A DNA stretch of 49,142 bases from RGIG8700 sp045535635 (lineage in GTDB: Bacteria > Bacillota > Clostridia > RGIG6154). The stretch is from NCBI GenBank assembly GCA_045535635.1, contig JAZSLZ010000040.1, positions 1-49,142 on the forward strand, given 5' to 3'. Shown here piece after piece: positions 34,561 through 43,185 of the stretch. Made by a program: the position numbers and the translations under genes. The notes under the pieces are model-generated. The model saw only the letters and a program-made list of their open reading frames with translations. It ran no database searches and was not told the origin of the DNA. Each line of letters begins with the position of its first letter. The stretch's first letter is position 1.

Positions 34561-37500
34561 GAAGTACTTCACAGCGGAGGAGAACATCTTGATGTCGTAT
34601 TCTCCATATACATTCTTGTAGAGTCCGTTACCAATTCTTTCACTGTGTCCCATTTTACCGAACACTCTGCCGTCCGGTGATGTGATACCTTCGATTGCGT
34701 ACATTGAATCGTTTGGATTGAATGCTACATCTGTTGTTGCATTACCTGCAAGGTCAACATACTGTGTTGCAATCTGTCCGTTTTCTGCAAGTTTTCTTAT
34801 GAGTTCTTCTGACGCTATAAATCTTCCTTCACCGTGTGAAATCGGAACATTATATACATCGCCAACATTTGTCTGTGCAAGCCATGGAGATTTGTTTGAA
34901 GCAATTCTTGTTCTCACAATCTTGGACTGATGTCTTGCAATTGTGTTATATGTAAGTGTTGGGCAGTTTTCATCTGTATCAATGATTTTTCCGTAAGGCA
35001 CAAGGCCGAGCTTGATAAGTGCCTGGAAACCGTTACAGATACCGCACATAAGACCGTCTCTGTTTTCAAGAAGATCTGTTACTGCATCTTTAATGATTTC
35101 ATTTCTGAATACTGCAGTAATGAACTTACCTGAACCTTCAGGTTCGTCACCGCCTGAGAATCCACCAGGAATGAAAATCATCTGTGATTCTTTGATTTTG
35201 TTTGCAAATTCGTTAACACTCTTAACGATTCCCTCAGGTGTTAAATTATTAATAACGAAGATTTCGCTTTCTGCACCTGCATCTTCCATAGCCTTTGCTG
35301 AATCAAATTCACAGTTTGTGCCTGGGAATACAGGGATAATTACTTTTGGTTTTGCAACCTTTATGCTTGGAGCAACTCTTTCTTTTGCTTCATAAGAGAA
35401 GTTTTCAACCTTACTGTCTTTATGAGTAATATTACAGCTGAAGATTTTTTCAAGCTTGTCTTCATAAGCTTTGTTTATTTCATCTGCCAAAATTCTTTCT
35501 GCACCAAATACAAATTCTCTTTTTTCTGTTACTGTACCAATTACAGTTTCACCATCTTTTGCATCTTCAACTTCGATTAAGAATGCGCCGTAATTGTATT
35601 TGAACATATCTTCAAGAGTAATGTTTTCGTATTCAAAACCAAAACCGTTACCCATAGCCATTTTCATAACAGCTTCAGCGATACCGCCGTATGTAAGAGT
35701 GTAAACGGCTTTTGCTCTGTTTTCTCTTACCATTTTTGAAACCTTGTCAAAACATTCTAAAAGTGAGCTTGTAACAGGGAGCTTGTTTTCGTCATACTGT
35801 GGCTGAACAAGAATAACCTTGCTACCTGCTTCTTTGAATTCACCGCTTACGATGTTTTCAACTTTTTCTGTTGTTACCGCAAAAGAAACGAGTGTTGGAG
35901 GTACATCGATTTTTTCAAAAGAACCGCTCATTGAGTCCTTACCGCCGATTGAACCTATCTTAAGCTCTTTTTGCGCTTTGAATGCACCAAGAAGTGCCGC
36001 AACAGGTTTGCCCCATCTTGTTTCTTCTTTGCCAAGCTTTTCAAAATATTCCTGGAATGTTAAATAAACCTCTTTAAATTCTGCACCTGATGCAACAAGT
36101 TTTGAAACTGATTCAACAACTGCATAGTAAGCACCGTGATATGGGCTTTTTTCAGAAATAAATGGATTGAAGCCCCATGACATAAGTGAACAATCATTTG
36201 TGTGCTTCTTTTCAACAGAAATTTTCTGTACCATTGCCTGTGCAGGTGTTAACTGATACTTACCGCCAAATGGCATAATAACTGTTCCTGCACCGATTGT
36301 TGAGTCAAATCTTTCAGAAAGTCCTCTCTTTGAGCAAACATTAAGGTCTGCCGCAAGTGCACAAGTTCCTTTTGTAAAGCTTTCAGGGGTTTCTTTATCA
36401 AAGCTGCATGGTGCATTTACCTCTGCATTAATATGCTTTTCTGCACCGTTTGAATTAAGGAATTCTCTGTTAATATCACAGATTGTTTTCCCATTCCAGT
36501 GCATAACAAGTCTTTTTGCTTCTGTTACCTTTGCAACAATTGTTGCTTCTAAATTTTCTTTTTCTGCAAGTGCTAAGAATTTGTCTGCATCTTTACTTTC
36601 AACAACAACTGCCATTCTTTCCTGTGATTCAGAAATAGCAAGTTCTGTACCATCAAGTCCGTCATATTTTTTCTTAACTGCGTTAAGGTCGATTTCAAGT
36701 CCGTCTGCAAGTTCACCGATAGCAACCGATACACCACCTGCACCAAAGTCATTACATCTTCTGATTAATGTTGTAGCTTCAGGGTTTCTGAAAAGTCTCT
36801 GAAGTTTTCTTTCTTCAGGAGCATTACCTTTTTGTACTTCTGCACCACAGCTTGTTAAAGATGATGCAGTGTGTGATTTTGATGAACCTGTAGCACCGCC
36901 GCAACCGTCTCTTCCTGTTCTTCCTCCAAGAAGAATAACAACATCACCAGGCTCAGGGCATTCACGACGAACATTTTCCTGAGGTGCTGCTGCAATAACC
37001 GCACCGATTTCCATTCTTTTTGCTTTGTATCCATCGTGATAAAGCTCATCTACAATACCTGTAGCAAGACCAATCTGGTTACCGTAAGATGAATAACCTG
37101 CAGCGGCAGTTGTTACGATTTTTCTCTGTGGTAATTTACCTGCAAGTGTTTCTGCAACAGGTGTTAAAGGATCTGCCGCACCTGTTACTCTCATTGCACC
37201 ATATACATAAGCACGGCCTGAAAGCGGGTCTCTTATTGCACCGCCGATACAAGTTGCCGCACCACCGAATGGTTCAATTTCTGTTGGGTGGTTATGTGTT
37301 TCATTTTTAAAGAGAAGAAGCCATGGTTCTTTTTTACCGTCAACTTCAACCTCAATTTTTACTGTACAAGCATTAATTTCTTCTGATTCGTCAAGCTTAT
37401 CAAGATGACCTGTCTTTTTAAGATATTTAACTGCAACAGTTGCCATATCCATCAATGTAACAGGTTTTTTAACTCCAAGCTCTTCTCTTGTAGCTTTATA

Positions 37501-38241
37501 TTCTTCATAAGACTTTTGAATAAGAGAATCATTGAACTTAACATTGTCTATATTTGTTGAGAAAGTTGTGTGTCTGCAATGGTCTGACCAGTATGTATCA
37601 ATCATTCTGATTTCTGTGATTGTAGGGTCTCTGTCTTCCTTAATAAAATACTGCTGACAGAATTTAATATCGTCAATATCCATTGCAAGGCCATAACTTG
37701 CGATAAAATCATTAAGACCTGCTTCATCTAATTTGATGAAACCATCAAGAGTTGCAACTGCTTCTGGTGTTTCATACTCTGTTTTAAGAGTTTCTTTTGT
37801 TTCGAGAGATGCTTCCATAGATTCAACGGCATTAATAACATAGCCTTTGATTTTGTTTACATCTTCATCTGTAATATTTCCGTACATAAGGAAAACCTTT
37901 GCAGTACGAACAAGTGGTTTTTCCCCCTGAGAAATAAGCTGAATACACTGTGCTGCAGAATCTGCTCTCTGGTCAAACTGACCAGGAAGGAATTCACTTG
38001 CAAACACTTTTGCATTACCAATTTCAAGGGTTTCACTTATATCATCAAGCTGTGGTTCTGAAAATACAGTACTACAAGCATAATCAAAAAGCTCTCTGCT
38101 TATGCCTTCCACATCATAACGATTTATAATTCTGATATCTTCTAATGCTTTGATTCCGAGGAAAGATTTAATTTCTGATAAAAGACCTTTCGCTTCGTTT
38201 CTGAACTGTTCTTTCTTTTCTGAATAAATACGATAAACCAA
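34555..38241 (-). CDS. purL: Phosphoribosylformylglycinamidine synthase, single-chain
   Basis: Converts FGAR to FGAM with glutamine and ATP in purine synthesis. At 1228 residues this is the large fused form: N-terminal domain, two PurM-like halves (GFGAGGVSVAIGELADGL region, SIGGKDSMSGSF), and a C-terminal glutaminase domain starting VIIPVFPGTNCEFD with the nucleophile in LMCGICNGFQAL and SHGEGRF. No purS or purQ is therefore needed. The start is TTG 38241, with GGAGG eight bases before it at the end of purD; the gap to purD is three bases. It is the last gene of the purine operon and its end merges with the structured repeat. Confidence 0.95.
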   Translation of the reverse strand: MVYRIYSEKKEQFRNEAKGLLSEIKSFLGIKALEDIRIINRYDVEGISRELFDYACSTVFSEPQLDDISETLEIGNAKVFASEFLPGQFDQRADSAAQCIQLISQGEKPLVRTAKVFLMYGNITDEDVNKIKGYVINAVESMEASLETKETLKTEYETPEAVATLDGFIKLDEAGLNDFIASYGLAMDIDDIKFCQQYFIKEDRDPTITEIRMIDTYWSDHCRHTTFSTNIDNVKFNDSLIQKSYEEYKATREELGVKKPVTLMDMATVAVKYLKKTGHLDKLDESEEINACTVKIEVEVDGKKEPWLLLFKNETHNHPTEIEPFGGAATCIGGAIRDPLSGRAYVYGAMRVTGAADPLTPVAETLAGKLPQRKIVTTAAAGYSSYGNQIGLATGIVDELYHDGYKAKRMEIGAVIAAAPQENVRRECPEPGDVVILLGGRTGRDGCGGATGSSKSHTASSLTSCGAEVQKGNAPEERKLQRLFRNPEATTLIRRCNDFGAGGVSVAIGELADGLEIDLNAVKKKYDGLDGTELAISESQERMAVVVESKDADKFLALAEKENLEATIVAKVTEAKRLVMHWNGKTICDINREFLNSNGAEKHINAEVNAPCSFDKETPESFTKGTCALAADLNVCSKRGLSERFDSTIGAGTVIMPFGGKYQLTPAQAMVQKISVEKKHTNDCSLMSWGFNPFISEKSPYHGAYYAVVESVSKLVASGAEFKEVYLTFQEYFEKLGKEETRWGKPVAALLGAFKAQKELKIGSIGGKDSMSGSFEKIDVPPTLVSFAVTTEKVENIVSGEFKEAGSKVILVQPQYDENKLPVTSSLLECFDKVSKMVRENRAKAVYTLTYGGIAEAVMKMAMGNGFGFEYENITLEDMFKYNYGAFLIEVEDAKDGETVIGTVTEKREFVFGAERILADEINKAYEDKLEKIFSCNITHKDSKVENFSYEAKERVAPSIKVAKPKVIIPVFPGTNCEFDSAKAMEDAGAESEIFVINNLTPEGIVKSVNEFANKIKESQMIFIPGGFSGGDEPEGSGKFITAVFRNEIIKDAVTDLLENRDGLMCGICNGFQALIKLGLVPYGKIIDTDENCPTLTYNTIARHQSKIVRTRIASNKSPWLAQTNVGDVYNVPISHGEGRFIASEELIRKLAENGQIATQYVDLAGNATTDVAFNPNDSMYAIEGITSPDGRVFGKMGHSERIGNGLYKNVYGEYDIKMFSSAVKYFK

Positions 38242-38244
38242 AAC

Positions 38245-39498
38245 TTACACCTCCAACGCTTTCTTGCCTATATCTTTTCTGAAGAACTTGTTATCAAAAT
38301 GAACAAGTTCAACATCTTTATAAGCATTTTCAATTGCTTCTTTAAGGTTTTTACCTGTAGCAGTAACACCTAAAACTCTGCCGCCTGAGGTTAAAAGTTT
38401 TTCTCCTTCAAGCTTTGCACCTGCAACATAAATATTTTTATCTTCAGGCATCGCTATTTCAAAGCCTTTTTCATAGCTCTGTGGGTATCCCTTTGACGCC
38501 ATAACAACACAACAAGCACTCTTATCTGCAAACTTAACTTCAATCTCGCTTAATCTTTCATCTGTTGTTGCCATCATAACTTCCAATAAATCAGATTCTA
38601 AAAGTGGAAGAACTACCTGTGTTTCAGGATCACCGAAACGACAGTTATATTCAATAACCTTTGGACCGTCTTTTGTAATCATAAGACCAAAGTAAAGACA
38701 TCCTTTAAATGTTCTTCCCTCTTTGTTCATCGCCTCAATTGTTGGAACAAAGATTTTTTCCATACACTCTTTTGCAACTGCATCTGTGTAATAAGGGTTT
38801 GGAGCAATTGTACCCATACCGCCTGTATTTAAACCTTCGTCGTTATCAAGTGCTCTTTTGTGGTCCATTGATGACACCATAGGAACAACAGTTTTTCCAT
38901 CTGTGAAAGATAAAACAGAAACCTCAGGACCTGTTAAAAATTCTTCAATAACAATATTGTTTCCACTTGCACCGAAAACCTTATCTTCCATAATTGATTT
39001 AACTGCATCTACTGCTTCTTCTCTTGTCATTGCAATAATAACACCTTTACCAAGAGCAAGACCATCTGCCTTAACAACAACAGGAATTGCACATTCTTTA
39101 ACATAAGCAAGTGCTTTTTCCTTATCGTTAAAGGTTTCATACTGTGCAGTAGGAATACCATATTTTTTCATAAGGTCCTTAGAAAACACCTTACTTCCTT
39201 CAATTATTGCCGCATTTGCTTTTGGTCCGAAGCATTTAATACCTGCTTCTTCTAAAGCATCAACAAAACCGTCAACTAAAGGATTATCAGGTGCAACCAC
39301 GCAATAGTCGATTTTGTTTTCTACTGCAAATGCAACCATTTTTTCCTTTTCTTCAGCAGAAATGTTAACTATTTCTGCATCCTTTGCAATACCGCCGTTA
39401 CCCGGTGCTGCATAGATTTTTTCAACTTTTTTGCTTTCTTTAAGTTTTTTTATAATAGCGTGTTCTCGACCGCCGCCACCAACTACAAGTATTTTCAT
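38245..39498 (-). CDS. purD: Phosphoribosylamine-glycine ligase
   Basis: ATP-grasp ligase making GAR. The start is ATG 39498 (417 residues), overlapping the purN stop by ATGA and with GGAGG seven bases upstream; a longer frame to 39558 lies inside purN and has no support. It begins MKILVVGGGGREHAI and contains VVKADGLALGKGVIIA, NTGGMGTIAPNPYY and EYNCRFGDPETQVVLPLL. All are canonical PurD motifs. Confidence 0.96.
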   Translation of the reverse strand: MKILVVGGGGREHAIIKKLKESKKVEKIYAAPGNGGIAKDAEIVNISAEEKEKMVAFAVENKIDYCVVAPDNPLVDGFVDALEEAGIKCFGPKANAAIIEGSKVFSKDLMKKYGIPTAQYETFNDKEKALAYVKECAIPVVVKADGLALGKGVIIAMTREEAVDAVKSIMEDKVFGASGNNIVIEEFLTGPEVSVLSFTDGKTVVPMVSSMDHKRALDNDEGLNTGGMGTIAPNPYYTDAVAKECMEKIFVPTIEAMNKEGRTFKGCLYFGLMITKDGPKVIEYNCRFGDPETQVVLPLLESDLLEVMMATTDERLSEIEVKFADKSACCVVMASKGYPQSYEKGFEIAMPEDKNIYVAGAKLEGEKLLTSGGRVLGVTATGKNLKEAIENAYKDVELVHFDNKFFRKDIGKKALEV

Positions 39499-40106
39499 TT
39501 TCTGTCCTCCAGCATCTTCTGTGAAACTATTTCTGCAGCTTTTGGAAGTATTATCCATTCTGCATTTTCCATAACTCTTTTCTGAAGAGTTTCAGGAGTG
39601 TCTCCCTCAAGAATTTCAACTGCTTTCTGTGCAATGATTTTTCCGCCGTCAGGAATTTCGTTAACAAAGTGAACTGTTGCACCTGTTACCTTAACACCGT
39701 ATTCAAGTGCCGCTTCGTGTACCTTTAAGCCGTAAAACCCTTCACCGCAGAAAGAAGGAATAAGTGATGGATGAACGTTTATTATTCTGTTTGCATATTT
39801 TGTTGTGAAGCTTTCGCTTAAAATCTGCATAAAACCTGCAAGAATAATAAAGTCTATTTTATTTTCTTCAAGAACAGCAATTATCTTTTCTTCAAATTCC
39901 TGCTTTGAAGCACATTCTTTTTTAACTATTACTTCTGTTTTTATATTGTTGTTTTCTGCTCTTGTAAGGGCATAAGCTTCTTTTTTATCGGCAACAACAA
40001 GCTCAACCTTTCCGCTTGTTAAAATTCCTGCCTTCTGGGCATCTATAATCGCCTGAAGATTTGTTCCGCCACCTGATACAAGAACTGCAATTCTTATTGT
40101 GCTCAT
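39495..40106 (-). CDS. purN: Phosphoribosylglycinamide formyltransferase
   Basis: Transfers a formyl group from 10-formyl-THF to GAR. The 203-residue protein begins IRIAVLVSGGGTNLQAIIDA and has ILAGFMQILSESF, the catalytic asparagine/histidine motif INVHPSLIPSF and GATVHFVNEIPDGGKIIAQ with the catalytic aspartate. It overlaps purM and purD by four bases each. In many genomes purH sits between purN and purD; here it is missing. Confidence 0.95.
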   Translation of the reverse strand: MSTIRIAVLVSGGGTNLQAIIDAQKAGILTSGKVELVVADKKEAYALTRAENNNIKTEVIVKKECASKQEFEEKIIAVLEENKIDFIILAGFMQILSESFTTKYANRIINVHPSLIPSFCGEGFYGLKVHEAALEYGVKVTGATVHFVNEIPDGGKIIAQKAVEILEGDTPETLQKRVMENAEWIILPKAAEIVSQKMLEDRK

Positions 40107-41146
40107 AAAATAATTTTTTCTTCTCCCTTAACGATTTCACCAATCACATAAGCATCTTCTTCTCCGTTTGCTTTTAAGATTTCAAGAGCTTTTTCTTTAT
40201 CTGCCTTTGAAACAACAACTGTCATACCAACGCCCATATTGAATGTGTTGAACATATCTCTTTCTGAAATATTGCCCTTTTCAGCAATAATTTCAAAGAG
40301 TGGGTGAATCTGAACTGCATCTTTGTTAATCTTAGCAGTAAAACCATCAGGAATACTTCTTGGAATATTTTCATAGAAACCGCCACCTGTGATGTGTGAT
40401 ACAGATTTAACTGTAACTTCATCAAAAAGTGCAACCATAGGTTTAACATAAATCTTTGTAGGTGTTAAAAGAGCTTCACCGATTGATTTACCGCCAAGCT
40501 TTTCATATTTTTCGCTTAAATCTGCGTTTTCAACATCGAAAACTTTTCTTACAAGTGAAAAACCGTTTGAATGAACACCGCTTGATTTAAGAGCGATAAT
40601 AACATCGCCTTCTTCAATCTTTGAATTATCAACGATTTTTTCTTTATCTACAATACCAACACCAAAACCTGCCAAATCGTATTCATCAACAGGATAAAAA
40701 CCTGGCATTTCTGCAGTTTCACCACCGATTAAAGCTGAACCTGACTGTCTGCAGCCCTCTGCAACACCTGAAACAATCTGTGCGATTTTTTCAGGAACAT
40801 TTTTGCCACACGCGATGTAGTCAAGGAAGAACAGTGGTCTTGCACCGCAACAAATAATGTCGTTAACACACATAGCAACACAGTCAATACCAACTGTATC
40901 GTGCTTGTCAAGAAGGAACGCAAGTTTAAGCTTTGTTCCAACACCGTCTGTACCGCTAACTAAAACCGGCTGTTTCATACCTGCTAAGTTTGGCATAAAG
41001 AGACCGCCAAATCCGCCTACATCAGAACAAACTCCGTCTGTTAAAGTTGTTTTGATGTGTTCTTTCATAAGTTCTACTGCTTTGTAACCTGCAGTAATGT
41101 CAACACCTGCTGCTGCGTAACTGTCTGATTTTGAATTAGTATGCAT
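40103..41146 (-). CDS. purM: Phosphoribosylformylglycinamidine cyclo-ligase
   Basis: AIR synthase, fifth step of purine synthesis. The 347-residue protein starts SYAAAGVDITAGYKAVELM and contains LVSGTDGVGTKLKLAFLLDKHDTVGIDCVAMCVNDI, GGETAEMPGFY and VSHITGGGFYENIPR. GGAG lies upstream of the ATG. It overlaps purN by ATGA and follows purF after 31 bases. Confidence 0.96.
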   Translation of the reverse strand: MHTNSKSDSYAAAGVDITAGYKAVELMKEHIKTTLTDGVCSDVGGFGGLFMPNLAGMKQPVLVSGTDGVGTKLKLAFLLDKHDTVGIDCVAMCVNDIICCGARPLFFLDYIACGKNVPEKIAQIVSGVAEGCRQSGSALIGGETAEMPGFYPVDEYDLAGFGVGIVDKEKIVDNSKIEEGDVIIALKSSGVHSNGFSLVRKVFDVENADLSEKYEKLGGKSIGEALLTPTKIYVKPMVALFDEVTVKSVSHITGGGFYENIPRSIPDGFTAKINKDAVQIHPLFEIIAEKGNISERDMFNTFNMGVGMTVVVSKADKEKALEILKANGEEDAYVIGEIVKGEEKIIL

Positions 41147-41177
41147 TTCTCATTTCTCCTATTTATATCAATATTTT

Positions 41178-42602
41178 TTATTCTTTTCCGTCCCAGCAAT
41201 ATGTACAAAGCTTACATCTGTCAATTCCGATTGCTTCTACAATACCTTCGATTGACTGGAAATCAAGTGATGCAAAATTAAATTTCTCTGCAATTGCTTT
41301 TCTTAAATTTTTACCTCTTGTTGTTTCTCCACTGCTGTATTCTTCAATGTGCTTAAAGCCTTCTTCGCCTTCAAGCTCCATTATAACTCTTCTTGCTATA
41401 AGCTCCATTTCACTGCTTGAGCTTGAAAAGTTTAAATATTTACATCCGTACATAATCGGAGGACACGCAGAACGCATATGAACCGATTTAGCACCATTGT
41501 CATATAAGAAATCAACCGTTTCCTTAAGCTGAGTGCCACGAACAATTGAGTCATCAACAAAAAGAAGGTTTTTGTCTTTAATAAGCTCGTGTACAGGAAT
41601 CTGCTTCATTTTTGCTATTTTATTTCTGTCTGATTGTCTTGCAGGAGTAAAGCTTCTTGGCCATGTTGGAGTGTATTTTATAAATGGTCTTGCAAAAGGA
41701 ACACAGCTTTTGTTTGCATAGCCGATTGCGTGAGGAGTTCCGCTGTCAGGAACACCGCTAACATAGTCAAGGTCCTGTGCAACGCCGTTTTCCTTGTCAT
41801 ACTCTGCCATAAGCTCACCGTTTTTATATCTCATACACTCAACATTAACGCCTTCGTAAGTTGAGTTAGGATAACCATAATAGCTCCAGAGGAAAGCACA
41901 GATTCTCATTTCCTTGTTTGGTGCTGAAAGCTGTGTAACCTCGTCTGCAGTAATATGCACAATTTCACCAGGACCCAATTCTCTTACAAACTCATATCCA
42001 AGCTTTGTATATGCAAATGCTTCAAATGAAACCGCATAGCCATCTTCACTTTTGCCGATTGATACCGGTAATCTTCCCATCTTGTCACGGGCAGCAATAA
42101 TGCTTCCGTCATCTTTTAAGATAAGAATTGATGCAGTACCTTCGATGGTATCCTGAGCATATTTAATGCCCTCTGCAAAATCATTTTTTGTGTTGATGAG
42201 TGCCGCAATAAGTTCTGTATTGTTGATAACACCGCCTGTCATAGCAGTGAAATGACCGTGATTCTGTTTAAGGAAATTTTCAACAATTTCTGTTTTATTT
42301 GTAACACGACCTACAATGCAGATTGCATAAGTTCCTACTGAAGAGCTTATTAAAAGTGGCTGAGGATCTGTATCACTTATACATCCTATAGATGCTTTAC
42401 CCTTCATTTCATCAAAAACACCGTCAAACTTTGTACGAAAAGGTGAATTTTCTATGTTGTGTATATCCCTCTGCAGACCAACTTCTTTGTCATAAGATGC
42501 CATACCGCCTCTTTTTGTTCCAAGATGCGAATGATAGTCAGTACCGAAGAACACATCATAAATTGCGTCATTTTTCTTAACTGCTCCGAAAAAGCCTCCC
42601 AT
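41178..42602 (-). CDS. purF: Amidophosphoribosyltransferase lacking the glutaminase cysteine
   Basis: Predicted first enzyme of purine synthesis, making phosphoribosylamine from PRPP. The phosphoribosyltransferase half is intact (NLLFVDDSIVRGTQ, PRPP loop about 346-358), and cysteines C235, C380, C463 and C466 match expected positions of the structural [4Fe-4S] ligands of Bacillus-type PurF. The N-terminal Ntn-hydrolase half is degenerate: the mature protein should begin with the nucleophile in CGVFG, but reads MGGFFG; the expected GHVRYST motif reads IGCISDTD and the NG oxyanion motif is absent. The start is firm (CGGAGG six bases before the ATG, stop codons upstream). It may use free ammonia or a partner glutaminase. 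I recall similar MGGFFG proteins in other Clostridia. Confidence 0.88.
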   Translation of the reverse strand: MGGFFGAVKKNDAIYDVFFGTDYHSHLGTKRGGMASYDKEVGLQRDIHNIENSPFRTKFDGVFDEMKGKASIGCISDTDPQPLLISSSVGTYAICIVGRVTNKTEIVENFLKQNHGHFTAMTGGVINNTELIAALINTKNDFAEGIKYAQDTIEGTASILILKDDGSIIAARDKMGRLPVSIGKSEDGYAVSFEAFAYTKLGYEFVRELGPGEIVHITADEVTQLSAPNKEMRICAFLWSYYGYPNSTYEGVNVECMRYKNGELMAEYDKENGVAQDLDYVSGVPDSGTPHAIGYANKSCVPFARPFIKYTPTWPRSFTPARQSDRNKIAKMKQIPVHELIKDKNLLFVDDSIVRGTQLKETVDFLYDNGAKSVHMRSACPPIMYGCKYLNFSSSSSEMELIARRVIMELEGEEGFKHIEEYSSGETTRGKNLRKAIAEKFNFASLDFQSIEGIVEAIGIDRCKLCTYCWDGKE

Positions 42603-42622
42603 ACTTTACCTCCGATTTATTT

Positions 42623-43117
42623 TCAGTTGTTGAATTTTTCACAGGCAGCCTTGTCCTTTTCAAGAACAAGCTTTGCTGCTGCTTCTCTTTTTTCTTTAAG
42701 TAATGCATAAAGAGCATCATCTGATGTTGCAAGAATTTCAATTGCAAGAAGTGCAGCATTAGCACCACCATCAATTGCAACTGTTGCAACAGGGATACCT
42801 GATGGCATCATAACTGTGGAAAGGAGAGCATCCATTCCGTCTAAATTTTTGCTTTTTGCAGGAATTCCGATAACAGGAAGGAGTGTGTTTGCGGCAATAG
42901 CACCTGCAAGGTGTGCCGCCATACCTGCGATAGCAATAATAGCACCAAAACCTTTTTCTTTAGCGCTTTGTGTAAACTCTGCCGCTTCTTTTGGAGTTCT
43001 GTGTGCTGAATATATATGCACTTCAAAAGGAACACCGTATTCCTTTAAAGTGTTAACGGCTTTTTCAGCGATAGGCATATCACTGTCAGAGCCCATAATA
43101 ATAGCAACTTTTTTCAT
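42623..43117 (-). CDS. purE: N5-carboxyaminoimidazole ribonucleotide mutase
   Basis: Converts N5-CAIR to CAIR (class I) in purine synthesis. The 164-residue protein has VAIIMGSDSDMPIAEKAV, VHIYSAHRTPKEAAEF and IAIAGMAAHLAGAIAANT, canonical PurE motifs. The purK partner that class I PurE needs is not in the window. It is the first gene of the operon, only about 33 bases after the predicted transcription start. Confidence 0.94.
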   Translation of the reverse strand: MKKVAIIMGSDSDMPIAEKAVNTLKEYGVPFEVHIYSAHRTPKEAAEFTQSAKEKGFGAIIAIAGMAAHLAGAIAANTLLPVIGIPAKSKNLDGMDALLSTVMMPSGIPVATVAIDGGANAALLAIEILATSDDALYALLKEKREAAAKLVLEKDKAACEKFNN

Positions 43118-43156
43118 ATTATCAATCCTTTCTCCATTATACCCATAATATATGAC

Positions 43157-43185
43157 ATTTTACCACAAAAACCCCCTGTTGTCAA
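43157..43185 (-). promoter_or_regulatory. Sigma-A promoter of the purine operon
   Basis: Minus strand perfect TTGACA (43185-43180), 17 bases, TAAAAT (43162-43157). The -35 box overlaps the last codons of the upstream radical SAM gene. The leader of about 33 bases cannot hold a purine riboswitch. Confidence 0.82.

Noticed and set aside
39499..39558. 20-residue N-terminal extension of PurD
   Set aside because: It lies inside purN, and a GGAGG seven bases before ATG 39498 together with the ATGA overlap sets the start.
43118..43181. Possible purine riboswitch or upstream leader of purE
   Set aside because: The predicted transcript start leaves about 33 bases before purE, too short for an aptamer.
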